64,000 bases of DNA, from assembly GCF_900107635.1 (NCBI RefSeq), contig NZ_FNRD01000001.1, positions 620,001 to 684,000 of the forward strand, written 5' to 3'. This document shows positions 53,920-64,000 of this stretch, piece by piece. This stretch comes from Flavobacterium gillisiae. GTDB taxonomy: Bacteria; Bacteroidota; Bacteroidia; Flavobacteriales; Flavobacteriaceae. Positions within the stretch are counted from its first letter, which is position 1. Each line of letters opens with the position of its first letter. The notes under the pieces were generated by a model that was not told where the DNA came from, made no database searches, and worked only from the letters and a program-made list of their open reading frames with translations. Position numbers and translations under genes: made by a program.

Positions 53920-54855
53920 ATGAAAGTTACTATTGTAGGAGCAGGAAATGTAGGAGCAACTTGTGCAGACGTAATTTCTTATAGAGGAATTGCAAGTGAA
54001 GTAGTATTATTAGATATTAAAGAAGGTTTTGCCGAAGGTAAAGCGTTAGATATTATGCAATGTGCTACAAATACAGGATTTAATACCAGAGTTTCTGGTG
54101 TTACTAATGATTATTCTAAAACCGCTGATAGTAGTGTGGTAGTTATTACTTCTGGGATTCCTAGAAAACCAGGAATGACTCGTGAAGAATTGATAGGAAT
54201 TAATGCAGGAATCGTAAAAACGGTTGTTGAAAATGTACTAGTTCATTCACCAAATGCTATCATAGTAGTGGTTTCAAATCCAATGGATACCATGACATAT
54301 TTGGCTTTGAAGTCGACTGGATTACCAAAAAATAGAATTATAGGAATGGGTGGAGCTCTTGATAGCTCTCGTTTTAGAACGTACTTGTCAATGGCTTTGG
54401 GAAAACCAGCTAATGATATTTCTGCAATGGTTATAGGAGGACATGGTGATACTACAATGATTCCTTTGACGCGCTTAGCATCTTACAATGGAATTCCAGT
54501 TTCTCAATTTCTTTCAGAAGAGGCTTTGGAAAAAGTAGCTGCTGATACTATGGTTGGAGGAGCTACGCTTACAGGTCTTTTAGGAACGTCAGCTTGGTAT
54601 GCGCCAGGAGCATCAGTTGCTTATTTGGTGGATAGTATTTTGAATGACCAAAAGAAAATGATTGCTTGTTCTGTTTTTGTTGAAGGGGAATACGAGCAAA
54701 ATGATATTTGCATCGGTGTACCTTGTATAATCGGTAAAAATGGTGTGGAAGAAATTATTGAAATTGAGTTGAATGATAAGGAAAAGGCCGTGTTTGCTAA
54801 AAGTGCAGTTGCCGTTCGAGCAATGAACGATGCGCTTAAATCGATTTTAGCCTAA
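53920..54855 (+). CDS. mdh: Malate dehydrogenase
   Basis: A 311-residue LDH-like malate dehydrogenase of the TCA cycle. The NAD-binding motif is VGAGNVGATCAD, with the Asp after the second strand (LLDIKEG) selecting NAD. Substrate arginines lie in GIPRKPGMTREE and near LDSSRFRTYLS; the catalytic His is in MVIGGHGDTTMIP. The substrate-specificity loop arginine indicates malate, not lactate. It follows gyrB by 46 bases without a visible promoter, so read-through from gyrB is possible; a hairpin terminator follows. Confidence 0.95.
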   Translation: MKVTIVGAGNVGATCADVISYRGIASEVVLLDIKEGFAEGKALDIMQCATNTGFNTRVSGVTNDYSKTADSSVVVITSGIPRKPGMTREELIGINAGIVKTVVENVLVHSPNAIIVVVSNPMDTMTYLALKSTGLPKNRIIGMGGALDSSRFRTYLSMALGKPANDISAMVIGGHGDTTMIPLTRLASYNGIPVSQFLSEEALEKVAADTMVGGATLTGLLGTSAWYAPGASVAYLVDSILNDQKKMIACSVFVEGEYEQNDICIGVPCIIGKNGVEEIIEIELNDKEKAVFAKSAVAVRAMNDALKSILA

Positions 54856-54876
54856 TTAATATCTTATATAATAAAG

Positions 54877-54904
54877 AAGACTGCACTTTAGCAGTCTTTT
54901 TTTT
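54877..54904 (+). terminator. Terminator after mdh
   Basis: AAGACTGC pairs with GCAGTCTT around ACTTTA, followed by a run of T. Confidence 0.88.
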
Positions 54905-54924
54905 GAGATTAATTAATAAATAAA

Positions 54925-54955
54925 TTGGTTAATCTTAACCTTAATTATATATTTG
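54925..54955 (+). promoter_or_regulatory. Promoter of secDF (TTG-N20-TATATTTG)
   Basis: TTG at 54925-54927 and TATATTTG at 54948-54955, spacer 20 bases: the best full match to the Bacteroidota promoter in the window. It implies a leader of about 115-120 bases before the secDF ATG. Confidence 0.7.
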
Positions 54956-55079
54956 CTCGGTTAAAAAAAAATAATATAATTCTTGATTTTCTTTTTTAGG
55001 ATCGAAATCGTGGTCAAGGGTTCTTTTATAAGGGTTGAAAATAAACAAATAAATATAAAATAATTAATTTTTAGTAATA

Positions 55080-58049
55080 ATGCAGAATAAAGGACTTATT
55101 AAATTTTTCGCAATTCTATTTGCATTGGTGAGTATTTACCAACTTTCTTTCACTTTTGTCGCAAGCAAAGTAAAAAATGATGCCAAAGCTTATGCTGCTG
55201 GTAATTCTGAAAAAGAAACAAAATATTTGGATTCCATAGGTAAGGAAAGCGTATTTAACCTTGGATTTACAAATTTCACCTTCAATGAAGTAAGTGATAA
55301 GCAAATCAATAAAGGTCTTGACTTAGAAGGAGGTATTAATGTAATACTTCAAATCTCTGTTAAAGATATATTGAAAGGATTATCTAATAATTCTAAAAAC
55401 CCTGTGTTTAACAAGTCTTTAGCAGATGCTACAGCTGATTTAGAGGGGAACAAATCTTATTTAGATAAGTTTTTTGATGCTTTTGCTGCAAATTCAAAAG
55501 GAACTGTAAAATTAGCTTCGCCAGATATTTTTGCAAACAGAAGTTTGCAAGGAGAAGGTGGAGTAGATTTTCAAATGACTGACGCAGAAGTTGAAAAGGT
55601 AATCAAAAGAAAAGTTGACGAATCTGTAGAAAGTGCTTTTGGAGTACTTAGAAAAAGAATTGATAAATTTGGAGTTACTCAACCTAACATTCAAAAATTA
55701 GGAGAGTCTGGAAGAATCCTTGTTGAGCTTCCTGGTGCTAAAGATGTAGATAGAATTAAAAAATTATTGCAAAGTACTGCTCAATTAGAGTTCTGGGAAA
55801 CGTACAAAATTGAAGAAATGGGTAATTTTTTAATGGCTGCAAATGAGGCATTGAAAAAAACCGAAATTACTACAGTGGAGTCTAAACCAGTTGTTAAAGA
55901 TTCTTTGAGTGCTTTATTAGCAGATGGGAAAGATTCAGCTGTTTCTAAAAAAGGAAACAACCCTTTACTTGACAAAATTATTGCTCAAGGTGGTGGACCA
56001 GTTTTAGGTCTTTTCTCTCCAAAAGACACTGCAACAGTAAATGGGTATTTTAAAAGACAACATGTTAAAAATTTATTAGCTGCAGATCAACGTTATGCGA
56101 AATTTGTTTGGGGAAAACTTACAACAATAAAAGACGCTAAAGATAAAGATATTGAAGCAGTAGAATTATATGCTTTGAAAGGTAACAGAGACAATATCGC
56201 TGCGATGAGCGGTGGAGTTGTAACTGACGCTAAAGATTCATTTGACCAGTTAGGAAAGCCTTCTGTTTCTATGCAAATGAACGGACAAGGCGCAAAAGCT
56301 TGGGAAGAATTGACAGGTAGAGCATACACACAAAAAAGCAATATCGCGATAGTTCTTGATGATATCGTATATTCTGCTCCAGGTGTATCTAGCGGACCTA
56401 TTTCAGGTGGTAGATCTGAAATCTCTGGATCGTTTGACGTTACAGAAACTAAAGATTTAGCTAACGTACTAAGAGCTGGTAAACTTCCTGCATCTGCTGA
56501 TATAGTTCAGTCAGAAGTAGTAGGGCCATCCTTAGGTCAAGAAGCTATCGATAATGGTACAAACTCTGCTATTGTAGGTTTGCTTTTAGTATCCCTTTGG
56601 ATGATGGTTTATTATGGTAAAGCGGGTTGGTATGCTAATATTGCATTGGCAGTTAACTTACTATTCCTTTTTGGAATCCTTGCAAGTTTAGGAGCAGTTC
56701 TTACATTGCCTGGTATTGCAGGTATCGTTTTGACAATGGGTACGGCAGTAGATGCTAATATTATTATCTATGAAAGAGCCAAAGAAGAATTACGTGATGG
56801 TAAATCACTGGATGAAGCAGTAAAATCTTCTTATAGTTGGACAGGAGCAATGCGATCTATTGTTGATGCAAATGTTACGCACATCTTAATTGGTGCTGTA
56901 TTGTTTATTTTTGGTTCTGGACCAATAAAAGGTTTTGCAACTACATTGTTAATTGGTATTGTAACATCATTGTTTACTTCAATCTTTATTGCAAGAATCT
57001 TTATCGATAAAAACATTGGTAAAAAAGCTGATTTGACTTTCGTAACTAATTTCTCTAAAAACTTTTTTACAAATTTCAATTTTGATTTCTTAAAAGTTAA
57101 AAAATGGGCTTATTTGTTTTCAGCAATTGTAGTGGTTGTGAGCGTTATATCATTGGCAACAAATAAATTGGATCAAGGTGTTGATTTTGTTGGAGGAAGA
57201 ACATTTCAAGTGCGTTTTGAAAAACCAGTTGAAGCGGGAATCGTAAAAGAAGAACTTACTAAAGTATTTGGTAGTGCTGAAGTAAAAATATTTGGTAATG
57301 ATAATCAATTGAAAATCACAACTAAATATAAAGTAGAAGAGCATGGTGTAGAGGCTGATCAAGAGGTAAATAAATTGTTGTTTGAAAGTTTAAAACAACA
57401 TTTCTCTGCAGATTTAACATATGATAAATTTGTAAATGCATACGCAGGTAAACAATACGGTGTTGTACAAGCATCGAAAGTAGGGCCTACTGTAGCTGAG
57501 GATATTAAAACTAATGCATACTGGGCAGTTTTAGGAGCAATGCTAATTGTATTCTTGTATTTGTTAATCAGTTTTAGAAAATGGCAATATGGTTTAGGTG
57601 CAATCGCAGCTGTAGCGCATGATGTTATATTTGTATTAGGGATTTATTCTTTATGCTACAAGTTTATGCCTTTCGGTATGGAGATTGACCAACATTTTAT
57701 CGCGGCGATCCTTACTGTTATTGGATATTCAATGAATGATACTGTAATTGTATTTGACAGGGTTCGTGAATTCTTAGACGGTAACACTAAAGGTACTTTT
57801 TCTGAAATCGTAAATAAATCAATTAATTCAACAATGTCAAGAACAATCAATACTTCGTTAACGATGATTGGTGTATTGGCGATAATGTTTGTATTTGGAG
57901 GAGAATCTATTGGAGGATTTATCTTTGCAATGCTTATCGGTATTATTGTTGGAACATATTCTTCGTTATTTATTGCAACCCCAGTATTGGTAGATACAAT
58001 CTCTAGAGAAGATAAAAAATTAATTGAAAAACAACATCAAGAAAGTTAG
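55080..58049 (+). CDS. secDF: Fused protein translocase subunit SecDF
   Basis: A 989-residue fusion of SecD and SecF, the proton-driven motor that pulls exported proteins through SecYEG. The SecD half has the first transmembrane helix, the large periplasmic P1 region with LDLEGGINVIL and the SecD motif around residues 450-640 (GTAVDANIIIYERAKEEL). The SecF half starts near residue 690 (FVGGRTFQVRFEKP) and ends with IGYSMNDTVIVFDRVRE. About twelve helices in all. P1 carries an insertion relative to E. coli SecD, as usual in Bacteroidota. It has its own promoter and terminator. Confidence 0.96.
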   Translation: MQNKGLIKFFAILFALVSIYQLSFTFVASKVKNDAKAYAAGNSEKETKYLDSIGKESVFNLGFTNFTFNEVSDKQINKGLDLEGGINVILQISVKDILKGLSNNSKNPVFNKSLADATADLEGNKSYLDKFFDAFAANSKGTVKLASPDIFANRSLQGEGGVDFQMTDAEVEKVIKRKVDESVESAFGVLRKRIDKFGVTQPNIQKLGESGRILVELPGAKDVDRIKKLLQSTAQLEFWETYKIEEMGNFLMAANEALKKTEITTVESKPVVKDSLSALLADGKDSAVSKKGNNPLLDKIIAQGGGPVLGLFSPKDTATVNGYFKRQHVKNLLAADQRYAKFVWGKLTTIKDAKDKDIEAVELYALKGNRDNIAAMSGGVVTDAKDSFDQLGKPSVSMQMNGQGAKAWEELTGRAYTQKSNIAIVLDDIVYSAPGVSSGPISGGRSEISGSFDVTETKDLANVLRAGKLPASADIVQSEVVGPSLGQEAIDNGTNSAIVGLLLVSLWMMVYYGKAGWYANIALAVNLLFLFGILASLGAVLTLPGIAGIVLTMGTAVDANIIIYERAKEELRDGKSLDEAVKSSYSWTGAMRSIVDANVTHILIGAVLFIFGSGPIKGFATTLLIGIVTSLFTSIFIARIFIDKNIGKKADLTFVTNFSKNFFTNFNFDFLKVKKWAYLFSAIVVVVSVISLATNKLDQGVDFVGGRTFQVRFEKPVEAGIVKEELTKVFGSAEVKIFGNDNQLKITTKYKVEEHGVEADQEVNKLLFESLKQHFSADLTYDKFVNAYAGKQYGVVQASKVGPTVAEDIKTNAYWAVLGAMLIVFLYLLISFRKWQYGLGAIAAVAHDVIFVLGIYSLCYKFMPFGMEIDQHFIAAILTVIGYSMNDTVIVFDRVREFLDGNTKGTFSEIVNKSINSTMSRTINTSLTMIGVLAIMFVFGGESIGGFIFAMLIGIIVGTYSSLFIATPVLVDTISREDKKLIEKQHQES

Positions 58050-58070
58050 TAGTTGTTTTTATATAACTTT

Positions 58071-58104
58071 AAAAGACCCAACGTAAGTTGGGTCTTTTTT
58101 TTTT
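58071..58104 (+). terminator. Terminator after secDF
   Basis: AAAAGACCCAAC at 58071-58082 pairs perfectly with GTTGGGTCTTTT at 58087-58098 around GTAA, followed by T's. Confidence 0.92.
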
Positions 58105-58589
58105 GACTTTTAATTAGTTTTTTTTGATTCAATTTAATAGCGTTAATGTAGCGAAACCAATTTTAGATTGTCTTTCTAACAGTGTTTGCTCTGTAATGAG
58201 GGAACGCTTAAACAAAATGGTTTTCGAAAGTTTTTTTGCGTTTTAAAATAGAATTTCATTAGGTACTGTGTATAAATTTTATAATATTTTAGCTAAAGTC
58301 TGACTGATTTATGCCGTGTTTCTAATGCAAGCTTGTAGAAGGTGAATTTTGATTTTGATACTCTTAATTGAAGGTTGTGTTCTGATGTTTAATGAGGATT
58401 TTATCACTGTGCTTCTATTGTGATTTTTCGTTTTTGTAAGAAATACAGGGAGTATTCGCTGTTGTATCCCAATTACTCCTGACAATAAGTAGTTTTTTAA
58501 TTTTATTAAAGTCTCAATTTTTATATATTTACTAAATATTGATTTAAAAGACTATTTTATTTTTGATTTAAATTAAACCTTAAAGTATA
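58105..58589. other. Intergenic region upstream of the T9SS adhesin gene
   Basis: About 485 bases after the secDF terminator without a convincing open frame, tRNA or hairpin. It is AT-rich, with TATATTTA near 58524-58531, one base off the -7 consensus, as the only promoter-like signal. A long regulated leader for the adhesin gene is possible but unsupported. Confidence 0.6.
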
Positions 58590-60761
58590 ATGAAAAAAAA
58601 GCACAGGTCATTTCTTTATCTTTTATTAGTAGTATGTTTATCCAATATTGCGCTTCATGCACATAGTGCTTCTGAAATGGAGACTTTAAGGCACGGTATA
58701 AGTGTATTGGCTACTCCTCCGCCAACTCCAACTCCACAATTTCTATATTATTGTTTAAATGAGTCTGCAGTTCCTTTGTCCGCAACAGCTTCTACAGGTG
58801 GAACATTAAGATGGTATGGTAATGATGCCACCGGAGGTACTTTTTCAACCAATGCTCCCACGCCATCTACAAGTACACCAGCAACAGGAGGTAGTCCAAT
58901 TATATTTTATGTGACACAAGAAATTGGTGGAGTTGAAAGTTCTCCTAGGACAGCAATATATGTATATGTTAATCAAAAATTGGATTTGTACTGTCAAACA
59001 GTAACGCCAAATTCGATCAAGTTCGATTTTTCAAATACTGGACAGGCAAGTTATACTTATAGCTACAGTATTTCAGGAGGCACGCCAGTAACAGGAACAC
59101 ATACGTCTCCTTCTAATTTTACTGTTACAGGTCTGTCTGAAGGACAAACAGTAGAATTTACTCTTACTGCAATGGGAGCAAAAACTTGCGTAACTCCAGA
59201 GGTTTATTCTTGCAAAACAACTTGTGTAAATAATTCAAATCCTAATTTTGCCCAAATTGCTCCTATTTGCTCTGGAGATCCTGCTCCTGTATTAGCAAAT
59301 ACATCGCCAAATGGGATTACAGGAACCTGGTCTCCCGCAACGGTTAGTAACACCGCAAGCGGTAGTTACGTATTTACTCCAAATCCTACTGCATTTCCAT
59401 GTGCCACCACACAAACGCTTCCCGTAGTCATAACGCCAAGAGCAACACCAACTTTTACAACCATTCCGACCACCGTTTGTCAGAATGCTACGGCACCTGT
59501 TCTTCCTTTAAATTCTAACAATACGCCATCAATATCAGGAACTTGGAGTCCTAGCACAGTTAATACTTCAGTTTTAGGACCCGTTACCTATACTTTTACA
59601 GCTAATGCAGGGCAATGTGTAGTTGCAACAAAAACGACTGCTACAATAACAGTTCAAGCAAATGTTGCTCCTAATTTTGCTTCAATTGGTGCTATCTGCA
59701 CCGGAAATCCAGTGCCGGTTTTAGCTACTGCTTCACCTAATGGAATTACAGGTACATGGGCACCTGCAGTCATAAATAATACCACAAGCAGTTCCTATGT
59801 TTTTACACCTACTGCCGGTCAATGTGCTACTAAGCAAACTCTTCCTGTTACAATTACACCTAGGACAGTTCCTAATTTTCCTGCTATAGCTTCTTTTTGT
59901 GAAGGAACGACAGCGCCTATTTTAGACAATAACGTGGCTTCTCCAAATGGAGTATCAGGAACCTGGGCACCAGCTACAATTAGTAATACGGCAAGCGGAA
60001 GTTATGTCTTCACCCCTAATGCGAATCAATGCGCCACAAACCAAACATTGAATGTTACTGTTAACCCTCGAATTAGTCCTGGATTTAACTCTTTTTCAAT
60101 TTGTTCAGGTAGCGTTCCTCCTGTCTTACAAACGACATCTCCTAACGGAATTAAAGGGACTTGGTCTCCAGCTATAGTTAATAACATGAATACTGGTTCG
60201 TATATTTTTACGCCAGACTCAAATCAATGTGCTAACCCAGAAACTATAGTTGTCACCGTAATACCATCTAACACTTTAACAGACTTTCAGTGGACCGTTA
60301 CTGAGGCTTTTGCCGAAAATCAAGTGGTAACTATAATAGCGATAGGATCAGGTGGTAAGTATCTATATCGATTGGATGACGGGCCATTTCAAGAGAGTCC
60401 TATATTTGAATATGTTTCCTCGGGATATCATACGGTTACCGTTATCGATGAAGGTGGGTGTAGTCTGCCAATAGTAAGAACAAACATTCTTGTGATTGGG
60501 TATCCAAAGTACTTTACCCCTAATGCAGATGGTTATAATGACAGATGGAATATATTTGAGCTACAAGATGACGTGGGTTCTAAGATTCACATATTTGACC
60601 GATATGGTAAATTACTAAAAGAGATTACGCCAGACGGTATAGGTTGGGACGGTACTTATAACGGCCGTCCAATGCCAGGAAATGATTATTGGTTCGTTGT
60701 CGAATATAGAGAAAATGACATACTTAAGAAATTTAAATCTCACTTCTCGTTAAAGAGATAA
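58590..60761 (+). CDS. T9SS type B adhesin-like protein with five tandem repeats
   Basis: A 723-residue surface protein. Signal peptide (about 1-25), an Ig-like/SprB-like domain (about 48-127), a fibronectin-like segment (about 128-210), then five related units of 64-73 residues (about 217-560) with the pattern C-x-G/E...SPNG(I/V)xGTWxPA...GSYxFTP...QCA..QTLxVxxxPR. Each unit has conserved cysteines. The C-terminus is the type B sorting domain: KYFTPNADGYNDRWNIFE, IHIFDRYGKLLKEI, GWDGTYNGRPMPGNDYWFVVEY. It is probably exported by the type IX system and displayed or released; ligand unknown. Confidence 0.9.
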   Translation: MKKKHRSFLYLLLVVCLSNIALHAHSASEMETLRHGISVLATPPPTPTPQFLYYCLNESAVPLSATASTGGTLRWYGNDATGGTFSTNAPTPSTSTPATGGSPIIFYVTQEIGGVESSPRTAIYVYVNQKLDLYCQTVTPNSIKFDFSNTGQASYTYSYSISGGTPVTGTHTSPSNFTVTGLSEGQTVEFTLTAMGAKTCVTPEVYSCKTTCVNNSNPNFAQIAPICSGDPAPVLANTSPNGITGTWSPATVSNTASGSYVFTPNPTAFPCATTQTLPVVITPRATPTFTTIPTTVCQNATAPVLPLNSNNTPSISGTWSPSTVNTSVLGPVTYTFTANAGQCVVATKTTATITVQANVAPNFASIGAICTGNPVPVLATASPNGITGTWAPAVINNTTSSSYVFTPTAGQCATKQTLPVTITPRTVPNFPAIASFCEGTTAPILDNNVASPNGVSGTWAPATISNTASGSYVFTPNANQCATNQTLNVTVNPRISPGFNSFSICSGSVPPVLQTTSPNGIKGTWSPAIVNNMNTGSYIFTPDSNQCANPETIVVTVIPSNTLTDFQWTVTEAFAENQVVTIIAIGSGGKYLYRLDDGPFQESPIFEYVSSGYHTVTVIDEGGCSLPIVRTNILVIGYPKYFTPNADGYNDRWNIFELQDDVGSKIHIFDRYGKLLKEITPDGIGWDGTYNGRPMPGNDYWFVVEYRENDILKKFKSHFSLKR

Positions 60762-60764
60762 GAT

Positions 60765-60797
60765 AAAAAAAGCTTCCTAATTTGGAAGCTTTTTTTT
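60765..60797. terminator. Bidirectional terminator between adhesin and lgt
   Basis: AAAAAAAGCTTCC at 60765-60777 pairs perfectly with GGAAGCTTTTTTT at 60784-60796 around TAATTT; serves both convergent genes. Confidence 0.9.
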
Positions 60798-60831
60798 ATG
60801 GTATATTCGAAATTTACTTTAAAATTATGAC

Positions 60832-61785
60832 TTATATCTTTACCGGTTTTTCCGCTGTAAAAATAAAATATAGCCCGATAAGAATAAATGGGATACTTAG
60901 CCATTGACCTGTAGAAAGTAATCCTAAGGAGCTTTCAAATCCACCTTGACTTTCTTTCACAAATTCTACAACGATACGTACGGAAAATAATAGTGCTAGA
61001 AAAAGTCCGAATAAAAATCCAGATTTTTGTCTGGCTTCTGTTTTCCAATACAAGAAAAATAATATCGCAAAAACAAAAACATAACAAAATGCTTCATACA
61101 ATTGAGCTGGGTGTCTGGCAGGAACTTGTTCTAGTAAATTAGCAAACTGTGGATTAGTTGCAATCGCTTGATAAGCTTCATTTGGAGTTGGTATTTGTGT
61201 TGCATTTACGGCATCTCTAGGACTAAATTGATCACGTATAAATTTTATTCCAAAAGGGGAACTTGTCTGTTTTCCTATAATTTCAGAATTGAAAAAATTA
61301 CCCAACCTTACAAAAATAGCACCACTCGCAACTGCAATTACCACTCGGTCTAAAATCCAAAGCAGCGGTCTTTGTAGTACTTTTTTACTAAAGTAATACA
61401 TTGCGATAATAATTGAGATCGCAGCACCATGACTTGCTAGCCCTTGAAATCCTGTAAATTCCCAACCAGAAATAAAGCCAAATAATTCACCATTAATATT
61501 TTCTCTAATTGGTAAAAGAATTTCGATTAAATGATTACGAAAATATTCCCAGTCGTAAAAAAATACGTGACCTAAACGGGCTCCTAGTAAGGTAGCAAGA
61601 ACAGTCCATATAAAAAGAGAATCTAGTTTCTCAATGGATTCGCCTTCGCGTTCAAATATGTTTTTCATGATGTACCAACCCAGTCCAAATGCAATTACAA
61701 ACATTAGACTGTAGAAACGGATTATAAAAAAACCTAAATCAATACCTTCTGATGGGTTCCAAACTATGTTTAAAGCGTGTGTCAT
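60832..61785 (-). CDS. lgt: Prolipoprotein diacylglyceryl transferase
   Basis: A 317-residue inner-membrane enzyme that adds diacylglycerol to the lipobox cysteine of prolipoproteins. About seven helices are visible. The Lgt signature VRLGNFFNSEIIG, the essential His in LASHGAAISII, GARLGHVFFYDWEY and the HPAQLYEAF segment are all present. A loop insert of about 40 residues (residues 175-215, FIRDQFSPRDAVNATQIP and following) is longer than in E. coli. yidD lies 110 bases upstream on the same strand. Confidence 0.95.
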   Translation of the reverse strand: MTHALNIVWNPSEGIDLGFFIIRFYSLMFVIAFGLGWYIMKNIFEREGESIEKLDSLFIWTVLATLLGARLGHVFFYDWEYFRNHLIEILLPIRENINGELFGFISGWEFTGFQGLASHGAAISIIIAMYYFSKKVLQRPLLWILDRVVIAVASGAIFVRLGNFFNSEIIGKQTSSPFGIKFIRDQFSPRDAVNATQIPTPNEAYQAIATNPQFANLLEQVPARHPAQLYEAFCYVFVFAILFFLYWKTEARQKSGFLFGLFLALLFSVRIVVEFVKESQGGFESSLGLLSTGQWLSIPFILIGLYFIFTAEKPVKI

Positions 61786-61895
61786 TATTTTTTATTTGAT
61801 GTAAAAATACATTTTTTGTTTTGAGTTTCAATAGTATATTGAAGTTATGCCTTATTTTCTTGTGCTATTTAAGAGGCAAATTGCACAATTTTAAC

Positions 61896-62150
61896 TTAAG
61901 GATTGTCTTGGTGATTGCACTTTTTTTTAGGAACTGGGTCATAGCCAGTTTTACCCCAAGGGTGACAACTTAAAATTCGTTTAACACCTAGAAATCCGCC
62001 ATAAAACAAACCGTGAACTTGCAATGCTTCAATCATATAAGAAGAGCAAGTGGGAGCAAATCGGCAGGTTGCTGGCATAAGTGGTGAAAGCACAACTTGA
62101 TAGAAGCGAACTAATACTATAAAAGGAAATATGAGAATTTTTGAAATCAT
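61896..62150 (-). CDS. yidD: Membrane protein insertion efficiency factor YidD
   Basis: An 84-residue small protein of the YidD (UPF0161) family. An amphipathic N-terminus ([19 protein letters not shown]) is followed by the cysteine motif [15 protein letters not shown] and [12 protein letters not shown], all diagnostic. It aids insertion of inner-membrane proteins by YidC and usually lies near rnpA or yidC, but here it is between lgt and cysS, 52 bases after cysS stop. The call is secure. Confidence 0.95.
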   Translation of the reverse strand: MISKILIFPFIVLVRFYQVVLSPLMPATCRFAPTCSSYMIEALQVHGLFYGGFLGVKRILSCHPWGKTGYDPVPKKKCNHQDNP

Positions 62151-62202
62151 ATTTTAGATATTTAGTATTTTAATTTTTTAGTTAATCACTAAAAAAGGAT
62201 CA

Positions 62203-63681
<1,479 letters not shown>

Positions 63682-63694
63682 GTTTGTTTTTTTA

Positions 63695-63772
63695 GGAGCT
63701 GTTTCCTGCTTTCCGCTTCAATCTTTTTATTTTTAAGAAAAAATAAAAAGGATTTCCACTGCAATCAGGGCT
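63695..63772 (-). ncRNA. Structured repeat element, copy 2 (possibly Flavo-1-type RNA)
   Basis: A 78-base segment on the minus strand between the folE stop and the cysS start. It keeps the ends AGCCC and AGCTCC of copy 1, the CCTG/CAGG pairing (CCAG/CTGG in copy 1, a compensatory change) and AATC/GATT. Its central stem is a perfect 12-bp CTTTTTATTTTT / AAAAATAAAAAG (63723-63734 with 63739-63750), unrelated in sequence to that of copy 1. It could be a folE 3' element, a cysS leader or an independent RNA. Confidence 0.55.
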
Positions 63773-63805
63773 AAGGAATTGTGGGTAAATAAGAAATAAA
63801 TTACT

Positions 63806-64000
63806 TTAGAACTTTGTTTCTAATTTAATATAATCCAAAAACTCTCTACGAGCTTGAGGTTCTTTAAATTTTCCGCCAAATTCAGAAGTGACTGTGCTAC
63901 TTTCGATGTCACTGATTCCTCTTGAATTTACACAAAGATGTTTTGCATCAATAACGCAGGCAACGTCTTTTGTACCTAGAGCATTTTGTAATTCCTGAAC
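63806..64000 (-). CDS. folE: GTP cyclohydrolase I, C-terminal part (truncated by window edge)
   Basis: The minus strand is open from 64000 to TAA at 63806-63808 and encodes 64 residues ending IKLETKF. The stretch CVIDAKHLCVNSRGI and SSTVTSEFGGKF is the conserved C-terminal part of GTP cyclohydrolase I, including the Cys of the zinc site. The enzyme starts folate (and tetrahydrobiopterin or queuosine precursor) synthesis from GTP. The start lies beyond the window. Downstream comes the structured element and then cysS on the same strand. Confidence 0.93.
   Translation of the reverse strand, partial: VQELQNALGTKDVACVIDAKHLCVNSRGISDIESSTVTSEFGGKFKEPQARREFLDYIKLETKF

Noticed and set aside
58105..58589. 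Hidden small gene or RNA in the longest spacer
   Set aside because: No open frame with a plausible start, no stable hairpin and no similarity to the two structured elements was found.

Overview
The window is a contiguous piece of an AT-rich chromosome from a Bacteroidota bacterium, most likely a Flavobacterium or close relative. The evidence is direct: two secreted proteins end in the type IX secretion (T9SS) type B sorting domain, the proteins have flavobacterial character (fused SecDF, orphan FtsE, MtaB, 1-Cys Prx6, DUF2007, DUF2911), and many genes carry the Bacteroidota promoter pattern TTG-N17..23-TAnnTTTG instead of a sigma-70 box. No tRNA, rRNA, CRISPR array, prophage or plasmid gene was found. 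Several genes look longer if TTG is accepted as a start. Where a promoter or signal peptide argued against that, the internal ATG was chosen and the entry says so.

Layout. 1-1608: 3' part of a sigma-54 activator lacking a DNA-binding domain, a single-domain DEAD-box-like protein and a DUF2007 protein. 1680-2991: a complete IS3-family element with imperfect terminal repeats and a TGA target duplication; its orfB carries an in-frame stop. 3022-11873: HAD phosphatase, an orphan family-5 solute-binding lipoprotein, mtaB, an SDR oxidoreductase, an L,D-transpeptidase, PPK2 and a small outer-membrane barrel. 12104-20789: MATE exporter, SPFH protein, meaB, AEC and Fsr-like transporters, Prx6, an EamA exporter and nudK. 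20870-27540 (minus strand): purA, fur, relA/spoT, a beta-lactamase-fold hydrolase and a SpoU rRNA methyltransferase. 27752-30181: a TRIC channel and a T9SS type B protein.

30297-38116 is a surface-glycan locus: acyltransferase, FdtB-like aminotransferase, Wzx flippase, four glycosyltransferases and an FdtA-like ketoisomerase, implying a dTDP-3-(acyl)amino-3,6-dideoxyhexose. Its edge is translationally coupled to ftsE. 39078-45498 holds a 1004-residue TPR protein, a PhzF enzyme, a large outer-membrane barrel and a DUF2911 protein. 45718-58049 holds a GreA-like protein, two asparagine synthetases flanking an amidohydrolase, gyrB, mdh and secDF. 58590-64000 holds a repeat-rich T9SS adhesin, lgt, yidD, cysS and the end of folE.

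The most interesting non-coding signals are two copies of a structured element (10214-10308 plus strand, 63695-63772 minus strand) whose flanks are conserved while the central stem is replaced by a different but still complementary sequence; a perfectly symmetric pair of -7 promoter elements between two divergent glycosyltransferase genes; and the matching promoters and terminators of the two asnB paralogues.
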